A stretch of DNA of 64,000 nucleotides from Aporrectodea caliginosa (lineage: Eukaryota; Annelida; Clitellata; Crassiclitellata; Lumbricidae). The stretch is taken from contig JACEVL010000202.1 of the NCBI GenBank assembly GCA_020284085.1, positions 761,501 to 825,500 on the forward strand, given 5' to 3'. The notes under the pieces were generated by a model. That model saw nothing but the letters and a program-made list of their open reading frames with translations. It ran no database searches and had not been told where the DNA came from. A program made the position numbers and the translations under genes. This document shows, piece by piece, positions 1 through 10,758 of this stretch; the stretch's first letter is position 1; the number at the start of each line of letters is the position of its first letter.

Positions 1-253
1 ACAGGACATAGGGCAAAACAATAAAAAAAAACACTACAACGCTAGTAAAATATATATAAATGAACAAAGCCAGAAAGACCACAGTAAATAACAGAAACAA
101 TTTAAACATACATTTAACCCATCTTACAACATCCACAAGGCACATTAATCTAGTAGAGGAGCTACATCAATTATATTACATTACATGCTACCCATATTTC
201 AAGACCTTACTGTACTGAAATACGAACCACTAAAGAACTCCAGACTGAAATAC

Positions 254-3200
254 CTTAAACGAGACTGGAGTATTCTTGCCAGGCTTTTGAGTACTGGTCT
301 ACTGGAGAAATAGCCACTCCAGTACTGATCACTGCGGTCACTGTATGTAAAGAAATCGCCCTTAAGGGATGGCAGTGTCCACCCACTGGCCTCACGGGCC
401 TTGGCTTTCACTGCCTCCAGGTACTTGCCCAATGTTGAAAATCTCACCTGAAAATAACACCAATCATCATACTTTCAGTTAACAATCACTTAAGGTAAAG
501 AAAGGTAAAATTAAAAAATTAAAATTAAAAAATTACAGCCTAACTATATTCTAAAATTTTTGGTAATCAAATGCCTGCTAAACTACTCTTACAACTGTTC
601 ACAGCTTAACAAATTTACCATGTTAACTTCCAAAAAACATCACATTGGGCTTTCATCTAATCCAAACCAGATTTATATTTGACTGTACTCTAATCAAAGT
701 GATTTCAATTTGCAGTAGTGTTAAACTAAATTAACCTGACCTAGGAATACCAAATGTTTCTTAACAACCAACTTAAGCATAATCTATCCTCAACCTTAGT
801 AGTTCCTTTTGTCAGGTAATTATTCTAAGCTAAAATGTTTACCAAAGATGTAAAATCACTTCAGCACAAGTTAAACTATGTGTAACACCATCTTATTTCG
901 GTGTAGGCCATTATAGCCAGACTAGCGCATCGAACCATCATCTCAGCATACAGGATGAAATACCCGGTACTCAGCTCAGCCATCTAACCCATAAACAAAG
1001 GTTTCCTGCTCCTGGATTCCCCTCATCATATCTGCCATTCAGTTGCAAGAGAGACTATTTTCTGCACAGAGCGATTATAACACCTTCGAAAGGTACTTCA
1101 CTGGCACTATATTAAGTTTCTAAATACGTACATATACACATATATACACACATCCAGTGTCATCCACAAATACATGCAAGCAGCCAAGCATGAATGCATA
1201 TACAAACATACACACATACATATGGGCATATACACACACATATACATGCATGTATGAATGAATATATACTTTCCTATGCTTTACTGTATGTACCTAATAA
1301 AAGCTGATGACATCGATCATCATTATCATAAATGACAGACTTAAATTATTACTATTATTATTATTATTATGCATTTATTAAGCACCGCCACCTAATGACA
1401 AATCATCAATCGAAGGCACTGAACAATTATGAATGAAGGACTTGCTCGAGGACTTTGCACAATAACCATCTCGGAGAGGCTCGAACCCGTACTCTCTACT
1501 TTACAAGATGAGCGCTCTAACCAATCAGCGATCATACAGATTTGCGGCCATACAAATCTCTCACCTTGACCTTCATTTCCGGATGACTGTTCATGTAACC
1601 GAAGACCCGGGTTAGGTTCTTGAACTGTTCATTCCACTCGTTCTTAGTAGTAAACCGGAAATCATCTCCAAACGGATAAAGGATTAGGTTGTGGTGAAAG
1701 AACTGAGCTTTCCTCCGCAGCTGATCAAGCAGCTCATATGCTCTGGAAAAGACACGCACATTCAATATTGACAACAGCTCAGTGTATCCACGATTGTATG
1801 TCACAATCATCTTACAACCAATAAGAATGAATATATCTGTAGATTGGGGCGCGGTGGTGTAGGGGTATGTTCGGTGCCTTGTAGCCGGAGGGTTGCGGGT
1901 TTGAATCCACCTCAAGCCGCAGCGTAGGGACCCTGGGCAGGTCCTTCACTCGCAATTGCTCAAGCGCTTTGGCGTGAAACTCCGATTCAGTATCCGCGCT
2001 GTAGTCAGGAGCGCCTCCGAGTAGAAATCTTGAAGGGGCGCTATAACAAGTGCTTATAAATAGATATAAAAAAATTACAAATTCACATCCATCATTTCTT
2101 TATTTTTTTCATATTCTGATTGAGCTCATATCGAATTAGATCAAATCCAATCATGATCTTGCTCATATGCACTGGCTTCCAATCTACAGGTATATTCATT
2201 TAATGAAATAAGAGAAGAAGCAGGCTGGCACACCACAGCCTGGTACAGTTTCAGGAAAGCTAAAAAGTTAGCTTCTGATAATTGAGACTATATTAATAGC
2301 AGTTACACCACTGTCACACCTGGTCTGGACATTATCCGCTGTGATTGGCTTCGGAGGTTGGTATTCACCCCACTGCCAGCATTTCTTGTGAGTAAAATCG
2401 AACTGACAGCAGACGTTGATGTCAGGGCCGCATGAATACTGAATACCATACAGAAGATACGGAGCCAGGTGACAGAAGATGGATGAGTCTGGACTATTGT
2501 CTACAAAGGGATAAGCAATAACAGTGATTACATGAGTTATGGTAAATACCGCAGCAGCTATATGATGATAATGATGATGGTGATGATGATAACGATGACG
2601 ACAATGATGCTAACGCTGATGATGATGGTGGTGGCAGTGCTGTGATGATAATGACAATGGTGATGATAATATTGATGATAGTGGTAACATGATGTTCCTT
2701 GGCATCATCGGTTGATGCCTTGTTCATTAGAGGCCAGCACGATAGAAGTTACTAATTATTATTATTAACCATAACTATCACTGCTATCAACAATACTTTT
2801 AGAAAGACAATGCAGTGACTGATTACCAGTTTCACCCATAAAATCATGAAAAAATAAAACATCATATGCAAGATTCTCATAATCTTCTCATAAACCTCAA
2901 AAATGTCACTATCACAGCGATCAGTTTTATCATAACCTAATTATCACAATCACTACAACTACATGGTCCCAACATTTTGTTCCTTCTGACCGTTAGCCCC
3001 ATTTCATTTCCCAAAGGCAGTACTCTCCCAGTTATAACTACTAACTTCTTTAACATCCAGCTACTGGGAACTTTCTGCCTGGAACCTTGCACTAGATGAC
3101 TGACATGGCAGTGTTTGAGTAACACCCTGACTTGTATGCTTTTGTGGTTCCAAAAGGTGTTTTATAAATAGTCAGATACATTGCATACAAGTCTGCAACA

Positions 3201-6200
3201 TCTCTGTCATGAACAGCAGGAAAATAAAAGAGAATTTATACGATAAAAGAGAATTGATACCCTGTACAGTGTACATTCTCCAGTCTCAATGACTCAGTCT
3301 GTATTACCGGGTTTACTACTAAGTCTGTATTTTACCATGTCCTCATTACCCCAGAGCCCTGAAAACTGCAGTCATTCATCCCACTTTACTATTAAAGGCC
3401 GTATTACCCCAGTCTTGAAACCCTTTTAAACCCTGCTTTACTGTGAAAATCTGTATTAACCCCAATCCTGTTGCCAGATGAACTCCAGCTGCTTCTTGTA
3501 GGCCAGATGTTTCTTAACGGCATAGTGGGCGCGTTGAATGTACATCGATTCAATGCCGGAAAGACGGAGCAGATGAGCGACAGTGGACGACAGACCAAAT
3601 GGATCCAAGGACCAGGCACTACGAACTTGGTAACCTTAAAAACAAAAAGCAAAGATCTTCAAAAAACAATTTCACACTTAATATTAATGTCCCCAAAATT
3701 TTAACTTAAGTACATGGCATTCAGACCAAATGTCTTTCATTAAAGTAATGCAAGGAAGCTACAGAACAAACCTACATACAACAGTCAAGGGATCACTTAC
3801 AACTCTATTGACAAACAGCACAATTTAAGAATCAGCAAAAACAAGTCAATTAGTCTCATGCCACAACATGAACACTTCAGTTTCTGTTATCTCGTTCATC
3901 TCCTTCAATGTAGCAGAAAGTTCCAGACAACTAGGCCTCCACACTGAGGCCATTAAATTTTTTCACAAAAAGAGGCTCTTGCAAAAGGTGCCCTTCAGCC
4001 CTCAAGCAGAAGTCGCCAATCCTCAATGCGATAAATGAGTTAAGTTCTACAAATCAATCCAGTTGTGCTGCAAAAATCCAGTTGAAACTGGGAAGTCTTG
4101 AGCTTGATATGACTGTAGTGGTGAAAAAGAAAAGTTTCTCAAGAGTCAGTCTTGTTTATGGAACGATCGGGGTGGAATAGGCACAACCAGACTGAACCCA
4201 GCACAAATATTTCTAAGCATACATTTCCCATATATATACGAGAAACCAATGTACACCCACAAATATGACACATGTATTATGTTTTCTGATATACCTATAA
4301 TCACATCCAAAAAGCATCAGTAACTAAAATCTAATAAGCTATAACAAATTAATGAGAAAAACTAATAACCAAGTTCCGACTTCAGCCAGAGTTGGCCTTC
4401 CATTAGTTGGTCCACGAATGCGGCATAATGAGTGATGGCTTCGTCTGACATTACCCATCCACCGGACACAATCTCAAATCTTCCCTCCGTCAGTAGCCTA
4501 TCAGCAACAGTCAAACTCAATCAGAGCCATTTGCATGAAAACTTTTCACAGGGGTTGTTTAATACCTTAACAACGAGAAATATTGTTTACCCAGTAGCTT
4601 ATGGTACACGCTTGTTGTTAAAGTGTTCAACTGTACAAAAAAATTCTGAGGCGTTTAAAATTATACATGTAAAGCATTTATACTCCTGAATTCTCTACAA
4701 AAATTAATAATGATCATATGAACAAAGAAGACTAACTCAAGCAGCTCACACACTTCTCAACAGCTTTAAATTATATGTATGTAAGTTCATTCATTACAGA
4801 AATTTATATAGCACCCCTTCAACGCTACTATTCAGAAGTGCTCCTGGCCCCAGCACGGTTAAAAAGGAGTTTTGAGGTTAGAATAGAATGTATCGGCGTG
4901 GACCCTGGGGAGCAAACGTAGTACCAGGGGAGCTCATTCCAGACTGAGGGGCCCACGACTGAGAAGGCACAGTACTGCCTAATAGATGTACGGGCAAAAG
5001 GGACAAGGAGCACACCCTGCTCAGCAGAGTGGAGGGAGCTACAACCCCAGACACCCAGAGTAGGGCAGCAGAGCTTTGCAGGTACACAGCGGCAAGGCCC
5101 AGCAGGCACCACCACCCCAGACGAGCAATCCTGTATGTGATCCACTGCAGGATGGGGAGCCAGTGCAAGTATACACATCTATACTCCTGGACAATATACA
5201 TCAGCCTTAACTACTTCTCAAAACTATACTTGTATATACCTGGATATTATTTATTATTTGATGCATTTAAAAACTTTCACAGTACACTGTTCCAAATTAC
5301 AATTTGCATATTATATGAAAGAAATATATTAAATTTGGTACATTAATTAAATTAATTGTTTTTACTTCTTAAATGCAGTTCGTGACGCTTCATTCGTCTC
5401 TCGGTACCAACGTTCCAAAAATAGGACTTCTGCCCAAACAAAGGTCAGATTGGAGTCATAGGTCAACTGCTCGACAACAAGGTCAAGGGTTGATTTTGTC
5501 CAACTGTTGTAGTAAGTTTCATAGCTGTTTATCCAACCTAAGCCACAAACAACATGGCCAACATAAGAAGAACTCTACAAACACAACAACTTTACAGTAC
5601 ACGTCGTTTACCATGAAATGTGGGGAACCAGTATGAAAAATTCATGCTCACCGAATTTCGTTCTTAATCATTTCTTCAATTCCAGTTTTTAAATTATTTA
5701 ACACATTAACTACGAGTTGCATTGGTTTCCCATTCACTTTTAGTACACTCTCGTCATTAAAACATTAATACAAACAGGAACTGTAACAATTGTCAGGTAC
5801 AGCACTAGTAGTGGAGTACTGAAGTTCAAACAGACTAGACAATTCAGTCACCTAATTCTGTTCTGTGTGGCAACTACTTTAACACATAATAAATGATAAA
5901 CTTTTATAAATGATGAACTTGTAGCAGTTTTACAAATTTAAAGACTATACAATAAAATCAAATACAGTAAAAGTTCAAATACTACAATGATAACAAAGCG
6001 ATGCTTCAAAAGAGGTATACTAAAAAATGGTAATATTGTAGGATGATTTGGCTGCAGTTCTCACTTAATGACACTAACTAACAACATAATTTTTGGTCTG
6101 ACAACGACATCCACAGGGCAGAAATTTTGTTTGAGATTTCTGCTCCACCTGCACCTCAGCCAACTCAACTATAATGAGTACAGTGCAGTATACTGACTGT

Positions 6201-8074
6201 ACACTGTCGGTGGGAAGACGAGACGACGAGGGAGAGGACTGGCCATCTGTCCTCATATGCCGAGGTTAAGAAAATGAAGTCGCTAACTCTTCACACCACA
6301 GGGCTAGCTTAAGGGACTGCTCTTCTTCTTTTCTATATAATTAAATTTTATAATTAAATAATTAATAAGGTTCCCACCAGGGTCATTGTGGGAGAATGGG
6401 ACAACAAAGACCTCCATTGGTTCATTGTCCCACTGGCTATCGCTGTAAGTTGTGTCCATCTGTTGCACCCATCCAGTGTGTGTCCAGACGTATGACGGAT
6501 AATCCAACGACATCTCACGGATGACATTCGGCATCTAAATTGATCACAGATGACAACCAAGTAATCCTCAGAGATGACAATCAAATAATATAGCTACAAA
6601 GAAACAAAAAATCAAGATGCATGACCTCAGTGATTAACAATTAATTAAGTCTGGGCATATATCGTACATTTCGGAAGGAAATTATGTAAAGAAATTTATA
6701 AATTCACAACACAGGCAATGACTAATAGTCGATTAAGACAATCAAATAATACACGGTGTATAGATATGGCAATCTCTTTCATGCACAAATATAAGCTGTA
6801 ATTTGCATTTCTGTCACCTTTTTGTAGAGGAATCTACATGTATAACTCCAGGACCATATTACCAAGACCCACACTTCAAGAAGATCTAGACTACATACTA
6901 AATATAATATTAACTTTCTAATAAACTATACCTCAACATTTGCAGAAAAAAGTGGTGGCTTATAGTAACAAGATCCGTTGCCATGATGACGCTTTTGGGT
7001 AAGGTTGCCATCTCTGCCATTTGGTATAAGGGGTTCGTGCGCAAAAACACTGCACTGGCACTCTGGAACCGGCTTTATTAATTCCCACAAGTAGTCTCGC
7101 TACAAACACAATTCCCACAAGTAATTTTTATTTTCAAACACGTTTCTACAATTATTGTGCATTACATGACTGCAATATTCAGTGCAATAATGAACTTGAA
7201 GAAATATAAAGCTATTAGCAGTTAAGTGCAGGACAACAGCTAAAGCATAAGCACTTTGTCAAGTCAAAAGGATTGTCCAGAGATCCTGCATGAAGATCTT
7301 AATTCAGATGCCAGAAGCCATGATACCAGAAGAGCTGCTATGGTGGACTCTACTGAGGTTAATAGTAATCACAGTAAAAACTATAGTGGAACTTCACAGT
7401 TTTTAATATAAAGCCTGAGAAGTGACAGACCACAGGGTTTAAGACAAAATAGTGGGTAAATGACAGAAGGGTTGAATGAACGTAGAGCATTCGGTAAACT
7501 TGCGCTTTAGGGGTCCCGAATAATGACACCCATATTCGAGGGGAGTATGTATTATAATCAGCCTAGTTCAATGGAAGAAGTTTAGCACTAATGGCGTCGT
7601 GAGGGTCGTTTAGGGTCAGGTTAAGCGTCGTGAGGGTCGGTTAGGGTCAGGGTTAGGGTTTGTGTTGTCATTAGAAAATCTTCAAAATCTGGACCCCTAA
7701 AGCGCAAGTTTACCGAGCATTCAGCATGGTGATCATTACAGTCTCGGTGCTGTGGGATCGTTCCAGGGTCTCGGTGTTTCACACCTTCCCAATTTAATGG
7801 CAACAAGTACAAACTTGGCAAAGACCAAATAAAAGCCAATATGAAGCTATAGCTAATGAGGTTTGCAATAAATAAACTGTTATAGTTACAGGCAATAAAA
7901 AAATGCGCTATACATATGATTAGCAATAAAAAGCGTGCTAGCCTGTAACTCGAGATCGTCGCCTGTGTTATGTTTTGCCAGAGATACCGTTAACCATCTG
8001 TAGATGTACGCGCAAAAGTAAAAATAAATAATCTCGACAATTAAAAACAAAACCAATATATATTTTTTCTTCAT
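254..8074 (-). CDS. MAN2A: Golgi alpha-mannosidase II (GH38), 5' half, 3' end outside window
   Basis: Glycoside hydrolase family 38 enzyme that trims mannose from N-glycans in the Golgi lumen. Nine exons read in order: 8074-7988, 7099-6932, 6534-6378, 5537-5366, 4497-4370, 3634-3461, 2500-2320, 1742-1565, 447-254. All junctions are GT-AG and codon phases agree throughout, giving about 479 residues of a family usually near 1,100. The first exon encodes MKKKYILVLFLIVEIIYFYF, a short basic tail plus membrane segment as in type II Golgi enzymes; its donor is inferred, so this exon is less certain. Catalytic landmarks visible: FSHNDPGW (zinc-binding His and Asp) across the 6378/5537 junction, WSLDPFG (nucleophile Asp) and PFGDDFRF. 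The usual FGHS after the nucleophile reads FGLS. Further exons, including the QHHD zinc site, must lie beyond position 1. Introns carry SINEs, a LINE fragment and two MITEs. Orthology to MAN2A rather than lysosomal MAN2B rests on exon-by-exon resemblance. Confidence 0.9.
1348..1545 (-). mobile_element. tRNA-derived SINE, family C, copy 1
   Basis: Read on the minus strand, the head has box A-like TGATTGGTTAGAGCGCTC and box B-like GGGTTCGAGCC, with TTGTAA where a tRNA-Thr(TGT) anticodon loop would be. The body contains CAAGTCCTTCATTCATAATT and the tail is an ATT-rich run at 1348-1370. A second copy is at 22165-22350. It lies in an intron of the mannosidase gene. Confidence 0.6.
1846..2069 (+). 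mobile_element. tRNA-derived SINE, family A, copy 1
   Basis: The head GGCGCGGTGGTGTAGGGGTA (box A) and GGGTTTGAATCC (box B) looks like a tRNA promoter. The body runs through AGGTCCTTCACTCGCAATTG. The tail (GGAGCGCCTCCGAGTAG, then GGGGCGCTATA) matches the 3' ends of LINE fragments in this window. It lies in a mannosidase intron. A second copy lies inverted at 8986-9200. Confidence 0.7.
2560..2695. repeat. GAT-type trinucleotide microsatellite
   Basis: Imperfect GATGATAATGATG repeats. The long antisense Ser/Ser-rich frame here is an artefact of the repeat. Confidence 0.7.
4795..5200 (-). mobile_element. 5'-truncated CR1-like LINE 3' end
   Basis: On the minus strand, frames broken by shifts read LHWLPILQWITYRIA and CAFSVVGPSVWNELPW, typical of the last part of CR1/L2-group reverse transcriptases. 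It ends in the tail shared with the copies at 21600 and 61500 (GGGGTGCTATATAAATTTC). Inserted in a mannosidase intron. Confidence 0.65.
5702..5764 (-). mobile_element. 62-bp TTAA miniature element, copy 1
   Basis: Flanked by TTAA at 5698-5701 and 5765-5768. The core contains GAGTTGCATTGGTTTCC and CTTTTAGTACACTC. See the other copies at 20366, 20603, 52457, 58351 and about 42775. Confidence 0.65.
7492..7715. mobile_element. MITE with perfect 25-bp terminal inverted repeats
   Basis: Both ends carry the same 25-bp inverted repeat beginning CGGTAAACTTGCGCTTTAGG (7492-7516 and 7691-7715) and are flanked by the direct repeat AGCATT (7486-7491, 7716-7721). The interior has two GTCGTGAGGGTCG...TTAGGGTCAGG units. 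The interior also occurs at 40411-40488. It lies in mannosidase intron 1. Confidence 0.8.
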
Positions 8075-8724
8075 GTTGCATGCAGTTTAACTAAATCAAT
8101 ATTTTATTATTGTTTAATAATTTCAGTATTTGCTCCATGCCCAACGAATCTATTCATAGAGGAATGTAAACACGCAAAATAATTGCATATGTGATTAACT
8201 CCAACCCACAGGTGTCGCAAGGCTTCAAATTTCAAACCGAATATTAAAGACAAATTTATTTCTTAATATTAAATATTATGAATCACTTTTCCAGAAAAAG
8301 TAACCCTGAAACATAACTATTCGTTGATTTTTCTTCACGACTGTAGTAAAATGAAATGCATTTTTTTATGTAAATAGAGAGTGATAATATCTGACCGTCA
8401 GGGTCGCTGCAGTTATAGGCGCTCAACTAAATGCACGCACATGAAAGGACTTCCTAGACCTGTGGATTTTTACGCTATACAAACGGTAAGAAATCTTCAA
8501 AAATAATATTCATACGGCATCATACCTCAACGACCTCTGTTGCCATAAGACGTCGTTAAACTGTGCATCCATTCATTCAGTCCGAACCTAGAGAAAGGAG
8601 GATCGTGATCATCACTGATCATCTTTATTATGACAGTGTCGTTAAACAGCAACTAACCAACCATTCATGATCAATTACATAATTGTAGTTTCACATGTCT
8701 TTCTATTCCTGTACACGTCTTATT

Positions 8725-8945
8725 ATTATAATATAATAATAAATAATATCTTTTCTTTAATAAGCGCCTGACAAACGCACTGCGCTGTACATTTACATGT
8801 TATGCAATTTAAATCTTAACTACTAACAGAACAGACAGCTTGCAATACAACGGCGCTAATAGCAGCCTAAAAACATATCCGCCCAACGGGGGCTCGAACT
8901 CGGTACCTCTCGGTCTGTGTGCCAGATGTTATCCAATGCGCCACT
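8725..8945 (-). mobile_element. tRNA-derived SINE, family B, uninterrupted copy
   Basis: The minus-strand head at 8945-8877 has box A TGGCGCATTGG and box B AGTTCGAGCCC. The body is GGCTGCTATTAGCGCCGTTG then CTGTCTGTTCTGTTAGTAG, and the tail ends in an AATAATAAT run. The second copy is split by a transposon at 14436-15399. Confidence 0.6.
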
Positions 8946-8985
8946 TATATTGTATTGTATTGTATTGTATTTGAACACTCAATTG

Positions 8986-9200
8986 TTATAGCACCCCAAC
9001 CAGATTTCCCATTCAGAGGCGCTCGATCCCGACTACTGCGCGAACGCTGAATCGGAGTTTCACGCCGAATTAAGCGCATGAGCAATTGCGAGTGAAGGAC
9101 TTGCCCAGGGTCCGTATACGCAGCGGCTTTGAGGTGGATCCGAACCCGCAACCCTCCAGCTGCAAGGCACCGAACATACCCCTAAACCACCGCGCCCCAG
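8986..9200 (-). mobile_element. tRNA-derived SINE, family A, copy 2
   Basis: Inverted relative of 1846-2069: tRNA-like head ending at 9200 with CCGCGCCCC on the plus strand, the same body (AGTGAAGGACTTGCCCAGGG) and the same LINE-like tail (CAGAGGCGCTCGATCCC). Its flanks are TTGTATTG-rich. Confidence 0.65.
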
Positions 9201-9319
9201 TTGTATTGTGATGTGTTGTATTGTGTACTGTATCTGTTACTGTGACTGAGTTGCATAAAAGTTGAGGCGATGGATGGCTCGAGGCCTTGGAATTAAGAGT
9301 CCTTAAAAGGTGGGACTAT

Positions 9320-9500
9320 CATAGCCAGCAGTGGGCATTGGGCAAAATAGCCTACTTTTCAAAATTACTTTGAAAATACAAAATAAAATACTTTCAAAAA
9401 GTACTTTAAAATACTTTTACAAAATAGGGCCTACTTTTCAAACGTATTTTCAAAATACAAAATAAAATAGTATTTTAAAAACACTTTGATCTCGGGCATG
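9320..9500. repeat. AAAATACTTT-type internal repeat block
   Basis: Repeated AATACAAAATAAAATA and AAAGTACTTTAAAATAC units, starting near CAGTGGGCATTGGGC. Such blocks are common in non-autonomous hAT elements. No clear second terminus was found. Confidence 0.35.
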
Positions 9501-9539
9501 CGCGTAACTAACATTACGCATGCGTATAAAGATTTTAAC

Positions 9540-10070
9540 CAGTGTGATTTTCGTTAACGATAACGATAACGAAAATGTTCGTTAACGAAAATAAAATGAC
9601 TTCGTTAACGATAACTATAACTATAACTAAAAATATCATTAACTATAACTATAACTATAACGAAAATAACACTAACGAAAATTCATCTTTATTTTCGTTA
9701 ATAGAAAAAATAAAAATAGGAAGTGCAATATGGACGATTCGACATAAATGAGAACGAAAAATGCGAAATTTTTATTGTGAAATTTGTCAGTTACTTTGGA
9801 AACTCGTGTATTCATGAAGCTGACTGTACCCATGCTTCAAAGGTTTTCATAGCTCTGAGTAAATTGTGAAACAGCGTATTAGGCCCTAATACGCACAATT
9901 TTGCTTATAGACTTAATTATTGTAACTAAGTAGTAACTAAAATTAACTAAAATAAAAATCCATTAACTATAACTATAACTATAACTAAAAATAATACTAA
10001 CTATAACTATAACTATAACTAAAATAAAAAATCATTAACTATAACTATAACTATAACTATAAAATAAAAT
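9540..10070. repeat. TAACTA / GTTAACGATAACG tandem block
   Basis: Hexameric AACTAT repeats and GTTAACGA units in three clusters (9545-9700, 9925-10060) around a unique spacer. No coding potential was seen. Confidence 0.75.
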
Positions 10071-10554
10071 CTGTAAGGAAAATCACACTGATTTTAACCG
10101 CTCTCAACATGTTTTGATCATTTAGATTACATTTTGAGAATCTAGATTACTATTATTCGTTTAATTTCTATTGTGCAGACTTTGTTATAGGCCTAGTACG
10201 GTCAGAAAAAACATTTCCCTTCGCGGACTTAGTGAAAGACACTACAAATTTCGTGACACTTTTGAAATTTCGATCACAGACCGACACTAGTTTACGTTAA
10301 ATCATCGAAAGCTAATTTCATCTGGTCCACGCAAAGCCTAGTAGGCCCTACATAAGTCCGTTGATTCAAAATGAGCTGGTCCATCTGCGTGGCCAGCTCT
10401 TCTGCAACCGATTTAATAAAGAATATGCTTATAATTACTTAGGCCTACTTGCTTATTGCCATTATTACTACTAATAGGCCTACTTATACTAATACTAATA
10501 CTAAGCTTAATACTAATTATAGGCCTACTAATAATAATAATAAAAACAATAAAA

Positions 10555-10604
<50 letters not shown>

Positions 10605-10605
10605 T
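10555..10605. repeat. ATT microsatellite
   Basis: A run of about 16 ATT triplets. The hydrophobic poly-Ile frames here are repeat artefacts. Confidence 0.85.
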
Positions 10606-10758
10606 ATCACGTCTAAAGCAGAGCGTTTTATTAAAAGAGATTCAGAACTCTTTCGAGCGATGCGATAATATCGTATTGACGGTATTTCCATCCGCCTCAT
10701 TGTTGATGACGTCGTCGTCATTGTCCACCCAAGATGTCTTGTGGTAGGCCTAGGTCTG

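Noticed and set aside
1480..1545. tRNA-Thr gene
   Set aside because: Head of a SINE with a body and tail shared with 22165-22350.
7590..7680. TTAGGG-like repeats resembling telomere sequence
   Set aside because: Only a few irregular units within a TIR-bounded MITE, with the same core at 40411-40488.
8877..8945. tRNA gene
   Set aside because: Box A and box B are present, but the stem pairing is degenerate and a related copy sits in a SINE at 15462-15537.
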